From Fictibacillus sp. FJAT-27399 (GTDB lineage: Bacteria; Bacillota; Bacilli; Bacillales; Fictibacillaceae): 64,000 bases of DNA. A program made the translations under genes and the position numbers. The notes under the pieces were generated by a model that was given only the letters and a program-made list of their open reading frames with translations, had not been told where the DNA came from and made no database searches. This document shows positions 7,729 to 16,498 of this stretch, in pieces. The first letter of the stretch is position 1; each line of letters starts with the position of its first letter. The stretch is taken from positions 905,955 through 969,954 of the forward strand of contig NZ_LMVC01000001.1 of the NCBI RefSeq assembly GCF_001510655.1. The letters run 5' to 3'.

Positions 7729-9054
7729 CTATAACGTTTTCGTTTTTACCAGGGGTTCATCAGCCTTCATAACTGAGTTTTGCTTTTTTAAACTGAAAAC
7801 TAGCAAACTCGTCATTATTAAACTAAAGCCTAGAAAAAATAGCCCTGCCTCCATCTTTCCAGAAGCATCTTTTAAATAACCGATCATGTAAGGTCCGACA
7901 AATCCTCCTAAGTTACCAATCGAGTTAATCAGTGCTATTCCTACTGCTGCTGAGGCTTCTGTCAAAAATAAAGCAGGGAGTGACCAGAAGGGACCAAAAA
8001 AGCTGTAGATTCCAACGGTTGCAATGGACATCATTAAAATAGAAAGATAAGGATTAGACGTCATCCCTGCCCCAATTAAGCCTAGAGCCCCCAATAAAGG
8101 AGGTAGAGCCGTAAATAATCTTCGCTCACCTGTTCGATCTGACCGTCGGGCCCACCAAATCATACAAATTCCTCCAGCAATGTAAGGCACCATTGAAATA
8201 AGGCCGACTTGGGTGTTAGTGAGCAACGAAGAGAATGATTTTATGATGGTCGGCATCCAAAATCCAATGCCGTATAGACCGATAACCAGCGTTAAGTAGA
8301 TGAGTGATAGTTTCCAAACCAGAGGGTTGGTTAGCACTTGACGAGTTGAATGGTGTTTCAGGCTCCCTTTCTGTCCGTTTTCATGTTGAATTTCCTGGAT
8401 GAGCCACTCTTTTTCTTCTTTTTCCAGCCAATTTGCGTCTTGTGGACGATCCGTTAAGTAAAAAAACGTAACAATTCCAATGATGATTGCAGGTATTCCT
8501 TCTAAAACGAACATCCAGCGCCATCCAGGCATCCCTGCCCAATTAATAGAATCCATGATCCAAGTAGATAATGGAGCTCCAATGATATTTGAAGCTGCAA
8601 GAGCTGTCATAAATAAGGCGAAGGCTCTGGCCTGCTCTTTTGCCCGGAACCAGTAGGTAATATATAAAATAACTCCTGGAAAAAATCCCGCTTCCGCTAC
8701 TCCTAAAAGAAAACGCAAAACATAGAGGTGTGCAGCACTCTGAGCCCAAGCTGTCATAATAACAACTAATCCCCAGCTGATCATGATCCGTGCGATCCAC
8801 TTTCTTGCTCCTACTTTGTGCAAGAGTATATTGCTGGGAATTTCAAACAGAAAGTATCCAAAGAAGAAAATACCAGAGATTAAACCAAACGTAGAGCTTG
8901 CCAGTGCTAAATCTTTGTTCATATCTAATGCGGCATATCCAAGGTTTACTCGGTCAAGAAAGGCAACAATGTATAACAAAAAGATAAACGGAATGATTCT
9001 CCAAAATACTTTTTTTGTTGTACGCTCTTCAATTGATACATTAAGTTGATTCAT
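7729..9054 (-). CDS. MFS transporter, anion:cation symporter (ACS) family
   Basis: A 12-helix permease of 441 residues. The ACS-family signature is clear: RIIPFIFLLYIVAFLDRVNLGYA in helix 1, FFFGYFLFEIPSNILLHKVGARKW in helix 2 and 3, and RFLLGVAEAGFFPG in helix 4. The central cytoplasmic loop (TDRPQDANWLEKEEKEWL) is also typical. The family takes up organic anions such as tartrate, phthalate and hexuronates, and the yeast pantothenate carrier Fen2 belongs to it. A GAAGGGGAGG ribosome binding site precedes the ATG. It is the fourth gene from the sigma-54 promoter, between the oxidative enzymes and the ECF genes, so the operon encodes two importers. Confidence 0.9.
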   Translation of the reverse strand: MNQLNVSIEERTTKKVFWRIIPFIFLLYIVAFLDRVNLGYAALDMNKDLALASSTFGLISGIFFFGYFLFEIPSNILLHKVGARKWIARIMISWGLVVIMTAWAQSAAHLYVLRFLLGVAEAGFFPGVILYITYWFRAKEQARAFALFMTALAASNIIGAPLSTWIMDSINWAGMPGWRWMFVLEGIPAIIIGIVTFFYLTDRPQDANWLEKEEKEWLIQEIQHENGQKGSLKHHSTRQVLTNPLVWKLSLIYLTLVIGLYGIGFWMPTIIKSFSSLLTNTQVGLISMVPYIAGGICMIWWARRSDRTGERRLFTALPPLLGALGLIGAGMTSNPYLSILMMSIATVGIYSFFGPFWSLPALFLTEASAAVGIALINSIGNLGGFVGPYMIGYLKDASGKMEAGLFFLGFSLIMTSLLVFSLKKQNSVMKADEPLVKTKTL

Positions 9055-9100
9055 AAAAACCTCCCCTTCTCATTCTGATTTCTTAATACTTAAATTCAGA

Positions 9101-9874
9101 CTAGATTCCCCGGCCTCCATCGACATTCATAATTTCACCAGTGACGGCTTTTGCTAGATCAGAAGCTAGATATAAAGCTGCCTCCGCAATATCCTCCGGT
9201 TGAATCAAAGTGCCCAGAGGGACGCTGTCGAGAAAAATTTTCTTTTTGTCTTCCTCAACCTTTTCCTCATCACCAGGTAAGAATTTTCCCAGCATAGGAG
9301 TTTCAGCTGGTCCTGGATTAATGGCGTTAACCCGGATTTTATAAGGGGCTAATTCAAGTGCCAGTGCCTTGGTTAACATGATCGCCGCCCCTTTCGATGC
9401 ACAATAAGCGTTTAATCCAGGTCTGGCCCGTATTCCTGCAATGGAAGCGATATTAATTATCGATCCTTTTCTCATTTTTTTCATATGAGGAACAAGATGC
9501 CGTGTGGTCAAAAAAATCGATTTCGCATTGACGTTCATAATCTTATCCCATTCACCTATGCTCATTTCTTCAATGGGAGTGAAAAACTGTGGAACTCCCG
9601 CGCAATTTAGCAGGACGTCTAAATTTTTGTATTTATCGACGGCTTCCTTGATCAGGTATTGGACACTTTCATCATCTCCCACATCTGTCTGAACGACCAT
9701 TACTTCTCCTGCTTGTCCTATTTCTTCGGCTGTAAGGTTAGCAGCGTCTCTGTTTAAGTCTGCTAACACGACCTTTGCTCCTTGGGCTGCAAACACCTTA
9801 GCTGCAGCCTTCCCCATACCCGAGCCAGCCCCTGTAATTATAGCTGTTTTTCCTTCTAGCAATCCTGCAGTCAT
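9101..9874 (-). CDS. Short-chain dehydrogenase/reductase; candidate pantoate 4-dehydrogenase
   Basis: A classical SDR of 257 residues. The nucleotide-binding TGAGSGMGKAA lies near 15-25, NCAGVP near 90, the catalytic serine in NIASIAGI near 142, YCASKGAA (Tyr-x3-Lys) near 157 and the usual NAINPGPAETPM after it. Acidic residues after the second strand (VLADLNRD) predict NAD preference. The ATG overlaps the TGA of the upstream aldehyde dehydrogenase as ATGA. Between an aldehyde dehydrogenase and a decarboxylating malate-type dehydrogenase, its likely job is oxidising an alcohol to the aldehyde that the next enzyme uses. The pantoate substrate is inferred from the pathway fit. Confidence 0.88.
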   Translation of the reverse strand: MTAGLLEGKTAIITGAGSGMGKAAAKVFAAQGAKVVLADLNRDAANLTAEEIGQAGEVMVVQTDVGDDESVQYLIKEAVDKYKNLDVLLNCAGVPQFFTPIEEMSIGEWDKIMNVNAKSIFLTTRHLVPHMKKMRKGSIINIASIAGIRARPGLNAYCASKGAAIMLTKALALELAPYKIRVNAINPGPAETPMLGKFLPGDEEKVEEDKKKIFLDSVPLGTLIQPEDIAEAALYLASDLAKAVTGEIMNVDGGRGI

Positions 9875-11319
9875 AGATTCATCACCACCATACGTTCATC
9901 TGTCATTTCCTGAATGGCGTAATGCGGTCCTTCTTTTCCAATCCCGCTGTTTTTCACACCGCCATATGGCATTACATCATTACGATAAGTTGATACATCA
10001 TTTATGATTACCCCGCCGTATTGCAAAACTTTAGCCGCTCTCATCGCCAGCTGTAAATCACGGGTGAAAATGCCAGCCTGCAACCCATACTCTGATTGAT
10101 TGGCGCATTGGAATGCTTCTTCAATATCCTGATAAGGAATGATACTAACAATGGGAGCGAACACTTCCTTACATACCACTTTCATCTCAGGTTTCGTGTT
10201 GACGAGTACTGTTGGAAATAATAAGGCACCTTCCCTTTTTACAGGCAACAAGGATTTTGCTCCTTGTTCAATGGCTTCATTCACCCATTTCTCTGAACGA
10301 ATGGCTTCTTTTTCACTGATCATCGGACCTACGTCTGTTTCTGCTATTTCTGGATCCCCCACTTTCAATAGTTGTACATAATGTAAATAACGCTCTGTAA
10401 AATCATTCAGGAGAGATTGATGAACATATAGGCGCTGAACAGCTATGCATGCTTGTCCGGCATTATGAAAACTGCGGCTCGCCGTAAGTTTCGCAGCTAA
10501 CTCTAAATCTGCATCACTATGAACAATGTTCGGGGAATTGTTGCCCAGCTCAAGAGCTACTGGCCTTAAACCGCTTCGTTCTTTAATATGCCTTCCGACT
10601 TCACCTGAACCAGTAAATGTATACATCGCAATGCGCTCATCTTCCAAGAGCCATTCACCAACCTCACTGCCTGCACCGGTGACGATGTTTACATAGCCTT
10701 TCGGAAGACCTGCCTCCTCCAAAAGATCCACTAGCTGAAAAGTCGCCAGCGGGGTAGTGGTAGCAGGCTTAATTACAATGGTATTTCCAGCAGCAAGAGC
10801 GGGAGCAATTTTATGAACCCCTAACAGCAAAGGGTAATTGAATGGAGTAATGACTCCAATAACCCCTTTTGGAACACGTATTGTAAAGCCTAACCGGTTA
10901 TCTGCCCCTTCCGTCGCCTGCAGCGGAATCATTTCTCCGGCGATTCTTTTGGCTTCTTCCGAGGACAAACGGATCGTGTTAATCGTTCGGTCAAGTTCTC
11001 CCGCCGCATCTTTTTGGGTCTTACCCACTTCTTTTACTAATGAGAGTTCAAAATCCCTGCGTCTCTCCTCCATTAAATCAGCTGCTTTTGAAAGAATTGT
11101 AGATCGCTGGAAGGCTGTTAATTTGTCGGTCTTAAAGTTTTTTTTAGCCGCAGACACTGCCTGATCCACATGAAGCTTACTTGCTTTAGCGATGTTTGCA
11201 ATCACCTCCCCTGTGTACTTATGATAAACAGGAATAGTTTGTTCGGTTTGAACGTGTTTTCCATCAATGTACAAATAGAGTTTTTTATCATTCAATAATG
11301 AAGTTTGTGTCTCGGTCAT
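9871..11319 (-). CDS. NAD(P)-dependent aldehyde dehydrogenase; candidate 4-dehydropantoate dehydrogenase
   Basis: A full-length ALDH of 482 residues. The oxyanion asparagine is in TPFNYPLLL near 158, the coenzyme-binding lysine in VIKPATTTP near 181, FTGSGEVG near 236, the general-base glutamate in ALELGNNSP near 258 and the catalytic cysteine in NAGQACIA near 292. The EVFAPIV motif near 385 is also present. ALDHs convert an aldehyde to an acid irreversibly. It is 15 bases downstream of the decarboxylating dehydrogenase gene and coupled to the SDR. In the proposed route it would turn 4-dehydropantoate into 3,3-dimethylmalate. Confidence 0.9.
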   Translation of the reverse strand: MTETQTSLLNDKKLYLYIDGKHVQTEQTIPVYHKYTGEVIANIAKASKLHVDQAVSAAKKNFKTDKLTAFQRSTILSKAADLMEERRRDFELSLVKEVGKTQKDAAGELDRTINTIRLSSEEAKRIAGEMIPLQATEGADNRLGFTIRVPKGVIGVITPFNYPLLLGVHKIAPALAAGNTIVIKPATTTPLATFQLVDLLEEAGLPKGYVNIVTGAGSEVGEWLLEDERIAMYTFTGSGEVGRHIKERSGLRPVALELGNNSPNIVHSDADLELAAKLTASRSFHNAGQACIAVQRLYVHQSLLNDFTERYLHYVQLLKVGDPEIAETDVGPMISEKEAIRSEKWVNEAIEQGAKSLLPVKREGALLFPTVLVNTKPEMKVVCKEVFAPIVSIIPYQDIEEAFQCANQSEYGLQAGIFTRDLQLAMRAAKVLQYGGVIINDVSTYRNDVMPYGGVKNSGIGKEGPHYAIQEMTDERMVVMNL

Positions 11320-11334
11320 CCTTCATCCATCTCC

Positions 11335-12420
11335 CTAATTAAAATTCATACTCTTAAACGTCATTTGTTCATGAATGGCACTTCCAAATTCACTCGTCGT
11401 GTTTTTCCCGCCAAGATCTGGTGTTGATACCTTTCCTTCAAGGAGTACCTCTTCGATCGAGTCTACAATTAAGTCCGCAACTTCAGAAAAACCAAGATGC
11501 TCCATCATTAAGCTGATACTCCAGATCTGAGCAATGGGATTGGCTATTCCCTTTCCGGCGATGTCGGGCGCAGAACCATGAATCGGTTCAAACATTGAAG
11601 GGTACGTTTTTTCAGGGTTAATATTTCCTGAAGGGGCTAGTCCAAGGCCACCTACAATAGCTGCCCCAAGATCAGTTAAGATATCACCAAAAAGGTTACT
11701 TCCTACAACAACATCAAGTTCTTCAGGCCGTGTAATAAAATAGGCCGCCAGTGCATCAATATGATAAATATCAGTTCGTATAGATGGATGATTCCGGCTG
11801 ACTTCCTTTACGATTTCATCCCAGAAAGGCATTGAGTGATTAATACCGTTCGATTTAGTAGCTGCGGTCAGCCGTTTTTTGGTTCTTTTTTCAGCCAAGG
11901 AGTAGGCATATTTGATCACTCGTTCGGTTCCATATCTCGTAAACACATTGTTTTGTACAGCAAGTTCAAAGGGAGTATTCTCGTGTATCCGCCCTCCCAT
12001 GTTGGAGTATTCTCCCTCCGTATTTTCACGGACTACTACAAAATCCAAATCATCATGCGCTTTATAACGAAGAGGGCTGTCCAATCCTCTTAGAAGTTTA
12101 ATTGGACGTAAATTGATATATTGCTGAAAAGTCCTCCGAATAGGCAAGATCAGCTCCCAAACGGATATGTGGTCAGGTACAGATGGGGCTCCTATCGCTC
12201 CAAGCAGTATGACATCGTAATCCCGCAAAATTTCCAAACCATTTTCAGGCATCATCTTTCCATGTTTTAAATAGTAATCACAATTCCAATCAAAGGAGTC
12301 GATAGAAAAATGAATCCCTCCGTGAAGTTCCTCAATCCTTTTTAATGTTTTTAACCCTTCTGCCATCACTTCAGGCCCAATTCCATCTCCAGGTATGGCG
12401 GCAATCGAAAAATGCTTCAA
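11335..12420 (-). CDS. Decarboxylating D-malate/tartrate dehydrogenase-like; candidate 3,3-dimethylmalate dehydrogenase
   Basis: A 361-residue member of the isocitrate/isopropylmalate dehydrogenase family. IAAIPGDGIGPEV opens it. HGKMMPENGLEILRDYDVIL and GAPSVPDHISVWELILPIRR place it with the D-malate/tartrate dehydrogenase branch (DmlA, B. subtilis YcsA) rather than LeuB. VVVRENTEGEYS, TKSNGINHSM, the DALAAYF segment, NLFGDILTDL and EPIHGSAPDIAGKG hold the substrate, metal and NAD residues. The start is TTG 12420, with GAGGTGATAAC just before it. It is the first gene after the sigma-54 promoter. Dimethylmalate dehydrogenase activity (EC 1.1.1.84), giving 2-ketoisovalerate and CO2, would suit this family. 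That role is inferred. Confidence 0.88.
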   Translation of the reverse strand: MKHFSIAAIPGDGIGPEVMAEGLKTLKRIEELHGGIHFSIDSFDWNCDYYLKHGKMMPENGLEILRDYDVILLGAIGAPSVPDHISVWELILPIRRTFQQYINLRPIKLLRGLDSPLRYKAHDDLDFVVVRENTEGEYSNMGGRIHENTPFELAVQNNVFTRYGTERVIKYAYSLAEKRTKKRLTAATKSNGINHSMPFWDEIVKEVSRNHPSIRTDIYHIDALAAYFITRPEELDVVVGSNLFGDILTDLGAAIVGGLGLAPSGNINPEKTYPSMFEPIHGSAPDIAGKGIANPIAQIWSISLMMEHLGFSEVADLIVDSIEEVLLEGKVSTPDLGGKNTTSEFGSAIHEQMTFKSMNFN

Positions 12421-12458
12421 GTTATCACCTCATTTTGTTCTGTTAATGATAATTACTT

Positions 12459-12474
12459 TGCAAGTTTCGTGCCA
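12459..12474 (-). promoter_or_regulatory. Sigma-54 (-24/-12) promoter
   Basis: On the minus strand the sequence is TGGCAC-GAAAC-TTGCA, an essentially perfect match to the sigma-54 consensus TGGCAC-N5-TTGCW. The invariant GG and GC dinucleotides are correctly spaced. It lies about 40 bases before the TTG start of the dehydrogenase gene and directly downstream of the sigma-54 activator gene, as expected for a cognate pair. Confidence 0.93.
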
Positions 12475-12534
12475 ATTCTGTTAATTTTAAATTTTCTGAA
12501 CTTATCACGTAAAAAAATAGTACCGAAGAGAATT

Positions 12535-12555
12535 TTTGTTGCGTTTTACAACAAA
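12535..12555. promoter_or_regulatory. Probable enhancer (UAS) for the sigma-54 activator
   Basis: A perfect inverted repeat TTTGTTG-N7-CAACAAA. It lies about 60-80 bases upstream of the -24 element, in the gap between the activator gene and the operon. Bacterial enhancer-binding proteins with a Fis-type helix-turn-helix bind such palindromes as dimers. No other strong palindrome is visible in this gap. Confidence 0.7.
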
Positions 12556-12572
12556 CGTTTCAAAATAAAACA

Positions 12573-14408
12573 TTATAATCGGTATTCTTTCATTTTCCTC
12601 CAAAGAGTTGACCGGTCAATCCCAAGAGCATTTGCTGCCTCTGCTTTGCTCTCATATTTTTGAAGTGCTCCTTGAATTAACTCTTTTTCACTCTCTTTTA
12701 TTGTGATTGCACTGCTCTCTATTGTTCTTGTGTTGTTCTTCCTAAGCTTAGGGTAAAAAAAGGAAGCATCTTCAGCCAAAATTTCTGTTCCTTTTTGCAG
12801 TAAAACAATTCGCTCCAAGACATTTCTTAATTCACGGATGTTACCCGGCCAGTGGTAATGCTGCAAAACAGAAATAAAATCTTCTTCAACTTTTACTATT
12901 TGCCTGCGATGCATTTCGTTGAATTGCTCAATAAAATGTCCGGTAAGTAAAGGGATATCCCCCAGTCTATTTCGTAAAGGCGGCAATTCAAGAGAGAGTA
13001 CATTTAATCTATAATATAAATCTGTCCTAAATTCCTTCTTGGTAATTCCTTCTTCAATATTTGAATTTGTGGCTGCAATAATTCGAACATTAACAGGAAT
13101 CGTTCGTTGTCCACCAATTCTGCGTACAGACCTTTCCTGAAGAACACGCAAAAGGTGCGCCTGTATCTGCAAAGGCATTTCGCCAATTTCATCCAAAAAG
13201 AGGGTCCCTCCATGTGCTAATTCGAAGAGTCCTTGTTTACCGCCTTTTCTTGCACCTGAAAAACTTCCTTCTTCATAGCCAAACAATTCACTCTCCAGGA
13301 GACTTTCAGGAAAGGCTGCACAATTAACAGCAACAAAAGGACCAATAGCACGGCTGCTTTCCAGATGGATCCCTTGAGCAAATAATTCCTTACCTGTTCC
13401 AGACTCCCCTGTAATTAAAACCGTCGCATCCGTTTTCGAAAAGATCTTTGCCTGTTCTTTGGCTTCTCGGATCTCTTTTTCCTCTCCAATAATATCTTCG
13501 AGTCTGTATTTTGCTTCTAATCCGTGCTCATGCAACTTTTTCCTTAGTTTCATTTCCAGCCTTTGCAGGTCAGTGATTTCCTTAAAATTAGATACCGCTC
13601 CTACCACAGTATGGTTAAGAATGACTGGAAAACGATTAATAATAATTTGCCGATCGAGGATCTTAGCAACATCCCCTATTTCTTTCCTTCCAGTCTGAAG
13701 CACTCTAAGCATATCCGAGTGCGGAATAAATTCCGTTATGTACTTTCCAACGACTTCACCTTCAAGTCCTAAATACTTTTTTGCATTTTCATTGGTTAGA
13801 GTTATTTTCCCTTGGCGGTCTACCGCTATTAATCCATCATGAGCAGAATCGACGATGGCTTGTACCTGGTATTTTTCTTTGGACATCTCTCTGGTGACAC
13901 CCAAGAGGTTTATCGCCTGTCTTATAGAGGAAAATACGGTATCCATTGATGGTTGAACATAATATAGGTTCTCTTTTGTTTGTTGGGCAATGGGCAGATG
14001 ACTTTCCCAAGAAGGAATTAGGAAAGATGTGTTTATCTTTGCATTTCCAAAATCGATGTTGTCTTTGCTGCAAATTTCAAATGTTTTATTGTAAATCATT
14101 TGATTCTCATTATCCAGCCATTTTTTTTCATCATTTGATACGATAATGAGTGGTTTTTTTCCAAGAAGATCGTACTCGTCTATCGTTTTTTTAAAATCAC
14201 TTAAGTGCAAGGACAAGGGGACAATGGGAATCGAAAATGATTCAACCTCGTTTAAATAGATGGAAGGGGTAATAAGGACAAATGGATTCATAATATGATC
14301 TATGACTGTTTTTCTTGAATGAAATGAGGATGTTTGAATGCCACTCTTTATTAATATGTGAGTAATGAATTCCTCTAGCCCCTTATCCACTTTGTATAAT
14401 GCAATCAT
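12573..14408 (-). CDS. Sigma-54-dependent transcriptional activator, PrpR-type
   Basis: A 611-residue enhancer-binding protein. Residues 1-175 resemble the PrpR N-terminal sensory domain. A PAS domain follows (about 195-300, with [20 protein letters not shown]). The AAA+ domain has Walker A GESGTGKE, Walker [13 protein letters not shown], the arginine-finger region [11 protein letters not shown] and WPGNIREL. The C-terminal Fis-type helix-turn-helix ends [20 protein letters not shown]. The loop that contacts sigma-54, normally GAFTGA, reads GSFSGA here. The gene precedes the sigma-54 promoter and the ten-gene operon, which it most likely activates in response to a small ligand sensed by the N-terminal or PAS domain. 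Confidence 0.93.
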   Translation of the reverse strand: MIALYKVDKGLEEFITHILIKSGIQTSSFHSRKTVIDHIMNPFVLITPSIYLNEVESFSIPIVPLSLHLSDFKKTIDEYDLLGKKPLIIVSNDEKKWLDNENQMIYNKTFEICSKDNIDFGNAKINTSFLIPSWESHLPIAQQTKENLYYVQPSMDTVFSSIRQAINLLGVTREMSKEKYQVQAIVDSAHDGLIAVDRQGKITLTNENAKKYLGLEGEVVGKYITEFIPHSDMLRVLQTGRKEIGDVAKILDRQIIINRFPVILNHTVVGAVSNFKEITDLQRLEMKLRKKLHEHGLEAKYRLEDIIGEEKEIREAKEQAKIFSKTDATVLITGESGTGKELFAQGIHLESSRAIGPFVAVNCAAFPESLLESELFGYEEGSFSGARKGGKQGLFELAHGGTLFLDEIGEMPLQIQAHLLRVLQERSVRRIGGQRTIPVNVRIIAATNSNIEEGITKKEFRTDLYYRLNVLSLELPPLRNRLGDIPLLTGHFIEQFNEMHRRQIVKVEEDFISVLQHYHWPGNIRELRNVLERIVLLQKGTEILAEDASFFYPKLRKNNTRTIESSAITIKESEKELIQGALQKYESKAEAANALGIDRSTLWRKMKEYRL

Positions 14409-14650
14409 TGATCAACCTCTTTTCTTATAAGTTAGAATAAAAAAGGGGCGCATATCCTTTTGCTAATTAATTTCAAATCTAGTGTAACATAGTTATTTTT
14501 CAACTTATCTATTTAATAGTAAGGTTTTCTAGTGTTTTACTCAGTAGCGTAAAAAAGACTAACACTATAAAAAAAGAGAATAACCTGCACTCTTCAAATA
14601 AAAATTATCCAACTTCAAAAAAGCCTATCCACATTTCTCAAAAATGAAAA

Positions 14651-14679
14651 GCCTTTCTCTAATCGTTATAGAGAAAGGC
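14651..14679 (-). terminator. Rho-independent terminator of the ABC exporter operon
   Basis: An 11-bp perfect stem, GCCTTTCTCTA paired with TAGAGAAAGGC, around a seven-base loop. On the minus strand it is followed by TTTTCATTTTT. It sits 11 bases past the stop of the second ABC gene. Confidence 0.85.
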
Positions 14680-14690
14680 CTTTCATATAC

Positions 14691-16496
14691 TTACCCAACT
14701 TCAAGCCTTTTAAACTGTGAGAGGACCAGCCGGTAATATTCCTTCTCGAGCTCCATCAGCTCCTCGTGGCTTCCTTGTTCAATAATGTTTCCGTGATCGA
14801 GCACGATGATGTTATCGGCCTCTCGTATGGTGGAAAGGCGGTGCGCAACGATGATGGCCGTCCTCCCTGCAAGAAGGGTCTTCAGTGCTTTTTGAATGTT
14901 GACTTCGGTTTCAGTATCAATACTCGCGGTCGCCTCATCTAGAATAAGGATGCGTGGATCCGCAAGCAGGGCTCGTGCAAAAGACAAGAGCTGCCGCTCA
15001 CCTACAGACAGGACATTTCCCCGCTCTTCTACTTCCGTCTGGTAGCCATTCTTCAGCTTGTTGATAAATAAGTGAGCTCCTACCGCTTCAGCTGTTTTTT
15101 CTACTTCCTCATCCGTTGCGTCAGGCCGGCCAAACCGAATATTTTCCATAATGGTTCCTGAGAAGATGAAAGTATCTTGTAGAACAATACTCACTTTTTG
15201 GCGAAGACTATCAAGCTTCATGTCTTTAATATTAATATCGTCAATTTCAATGGTGCCCGCGGTCGCATCATAAAAGCGGCAGATTAGATTGGCAATGGTA
15301 GATTTTCCTGAACCGGTATGCCCGACTAAAGCAACGGTTTCTCCCGCTTTAATGATCAAATCGATGCCGTTTAGCGCTTTTCGTTTTCCATCGTAAGAAA
15401 ACTCCACCTCCTTAAACGTGACCTTTCCTCTTACATCTTCCAGTTCCACAGGATTCGTAATCTCCGCAACATTTGGCCTTTCATCTAAGAATTCAAAAAT
15501 CCGTTCTGAGGACGCCATACCGACAAGGAGCTGATTGTACACTTGGCCAATCCTTGAGATTGGCTCCCAGAACATACCGAGATAAAAGGCAAAAGATACG
15601 AACACCCCCATCTCAAGAGAGCCTTGCTGAATTAAATGCGACCCATACCAAATCAGAATGACGGTCCCAATGGCGTTCGATACATCAACAAAGGGACGGA
15701 ACATGGCGTTTAGCCTTGTCGCCTGTTTCCAGCTCAAAAGGTTGTCGTTGTTTATCCCTTCAAAGAAGTTCATATTCTCCTGTTCTTGAGTGTACGACTG
15801 AGTCACCCTGATGCCTTGAATGCTTTCGTTCAGATGAGAGTTAATCTTGGCTTGCCGGGCACGAACCACCTGCCAGGAACGGCGGATTCGGCGGCGGATA
15901 CTCGTTGAGATGATAAACATGAGCGGGACAACCACCATGATAGCCAATGCAAGCGGCGGACTGTAGACAAACATAAGTACAATGATTCCAATTAGCAAAA
16001 TTAAATCCATTAGGACATTGATGACCCCGTTCGTAAACAGGTCCTGAAGCGAGTTAACATCATTAATCACCCGCACAAGTATAGAGCCTGCCGAACGCTG
16101 ATCAAAGAAACGGTGGGACAGCCGCTGGATATGCTTAAACAAATGCTGTCGGATGTCACAGATAACGAGCTGCCCTAGTTCATTCATCCACCTGATTCGA
16201 TACGTGTTGGCGACCCATGAAACGATATACATGGTGCCAATGGCCGCGATCAGCTCAATCAGCAATGGTGTGTTTTTATTTTTGATCGCATGGTCAAAAG
16301 TCAGAACTCCGATAAAAATAGGCACGACGAGCCGGATCCCTGTCGTAAGCAGCATGGCCATCACCGCTTTTGGCAGCAGCGATTTTTTGTATGGCCTCAT
16401 ATACTCGAAGAGCCGGAGCATGAGCCCCCAGTTAAACGGCTTGTCAATGGGCGGTTCGCTGGAATAAAAGAACCGTTCTTTTTTTCGTTTCACCAT
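14691..16496 (-). CDS. ABC exporter half-transporter (YfiC-like), second subunit
   Basis: A half-transporter of about 601 residues: six membrane helices (roughly residues 40-320) fused to a nucleotide-binding domain. The domain has Walker A GHTGSGKST near 390, Q-loop VLQDTFIF, signature LSVGERQLLSFARALL near 495, Walker B ILILDEATASIDT and VAHRLSTI. LSVGE instead of LSGGQ, next to a partner with a canonical signature, is typical of heterodimeric exporters such as B. subtilis YfiB/YfiC. ATG 16496 begins two bases after the stop of the first subunit. A TTG at 16502 is the alternative. Substrate unknown; drugs or lipids are usual. Confidence 0.88.
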   Translation of the reverse strand: MVKRKKERFFYSSEPPIDKPFNWGLMLRLFEYMRPYKKSLLPKAVMAMLLTTGIRLVVPIFIGVLTFDHAIKNKNTPLLIELIAAIGTMYIVSWVANTYRIRWMNELGQLVICDIRQHLFKHIQRLSHRFFDQRSAGSILVRVINDVNSLQDLFTNGVINVLMDLILLIGIIVLMFVYSPPLALAIMVVVPLMFIISTSIRRRIRRSWQVVRARQAKINSHLNESIQGIRVTQSYTQEQENMNFFEGINNDNLLSWKQATRLNAMFRPFVDVSNAIGTVILIWYGSHLIQQGSLEMGVFVSFAFYLGMFWEPISRIGQVYNQLLVGMASSERIFEFLDERPNVAEITNPVELEDVRGKVTFKEVEFSYDGKRKALNGIDLIIKAGETVALVGHTGSGKSTIANLICRFYDATAGTIEIDDINIKDMKLDSLRQKVSIVLQDTFIFSGTIMENIRFGRPDATDEEVEKTAEAVGAHLFINKLKNGYQTEVEERGNVLSVGERQLLSFARALLADPRILILDEATASIDTETEVNIQKALKTLLAGRTAIIVAHRLSTIREADNIIVLDHGNIIEQGSHEELMELEKEYYRLVLSQFKRLEVG

Positions 16497-16498
16497 GT

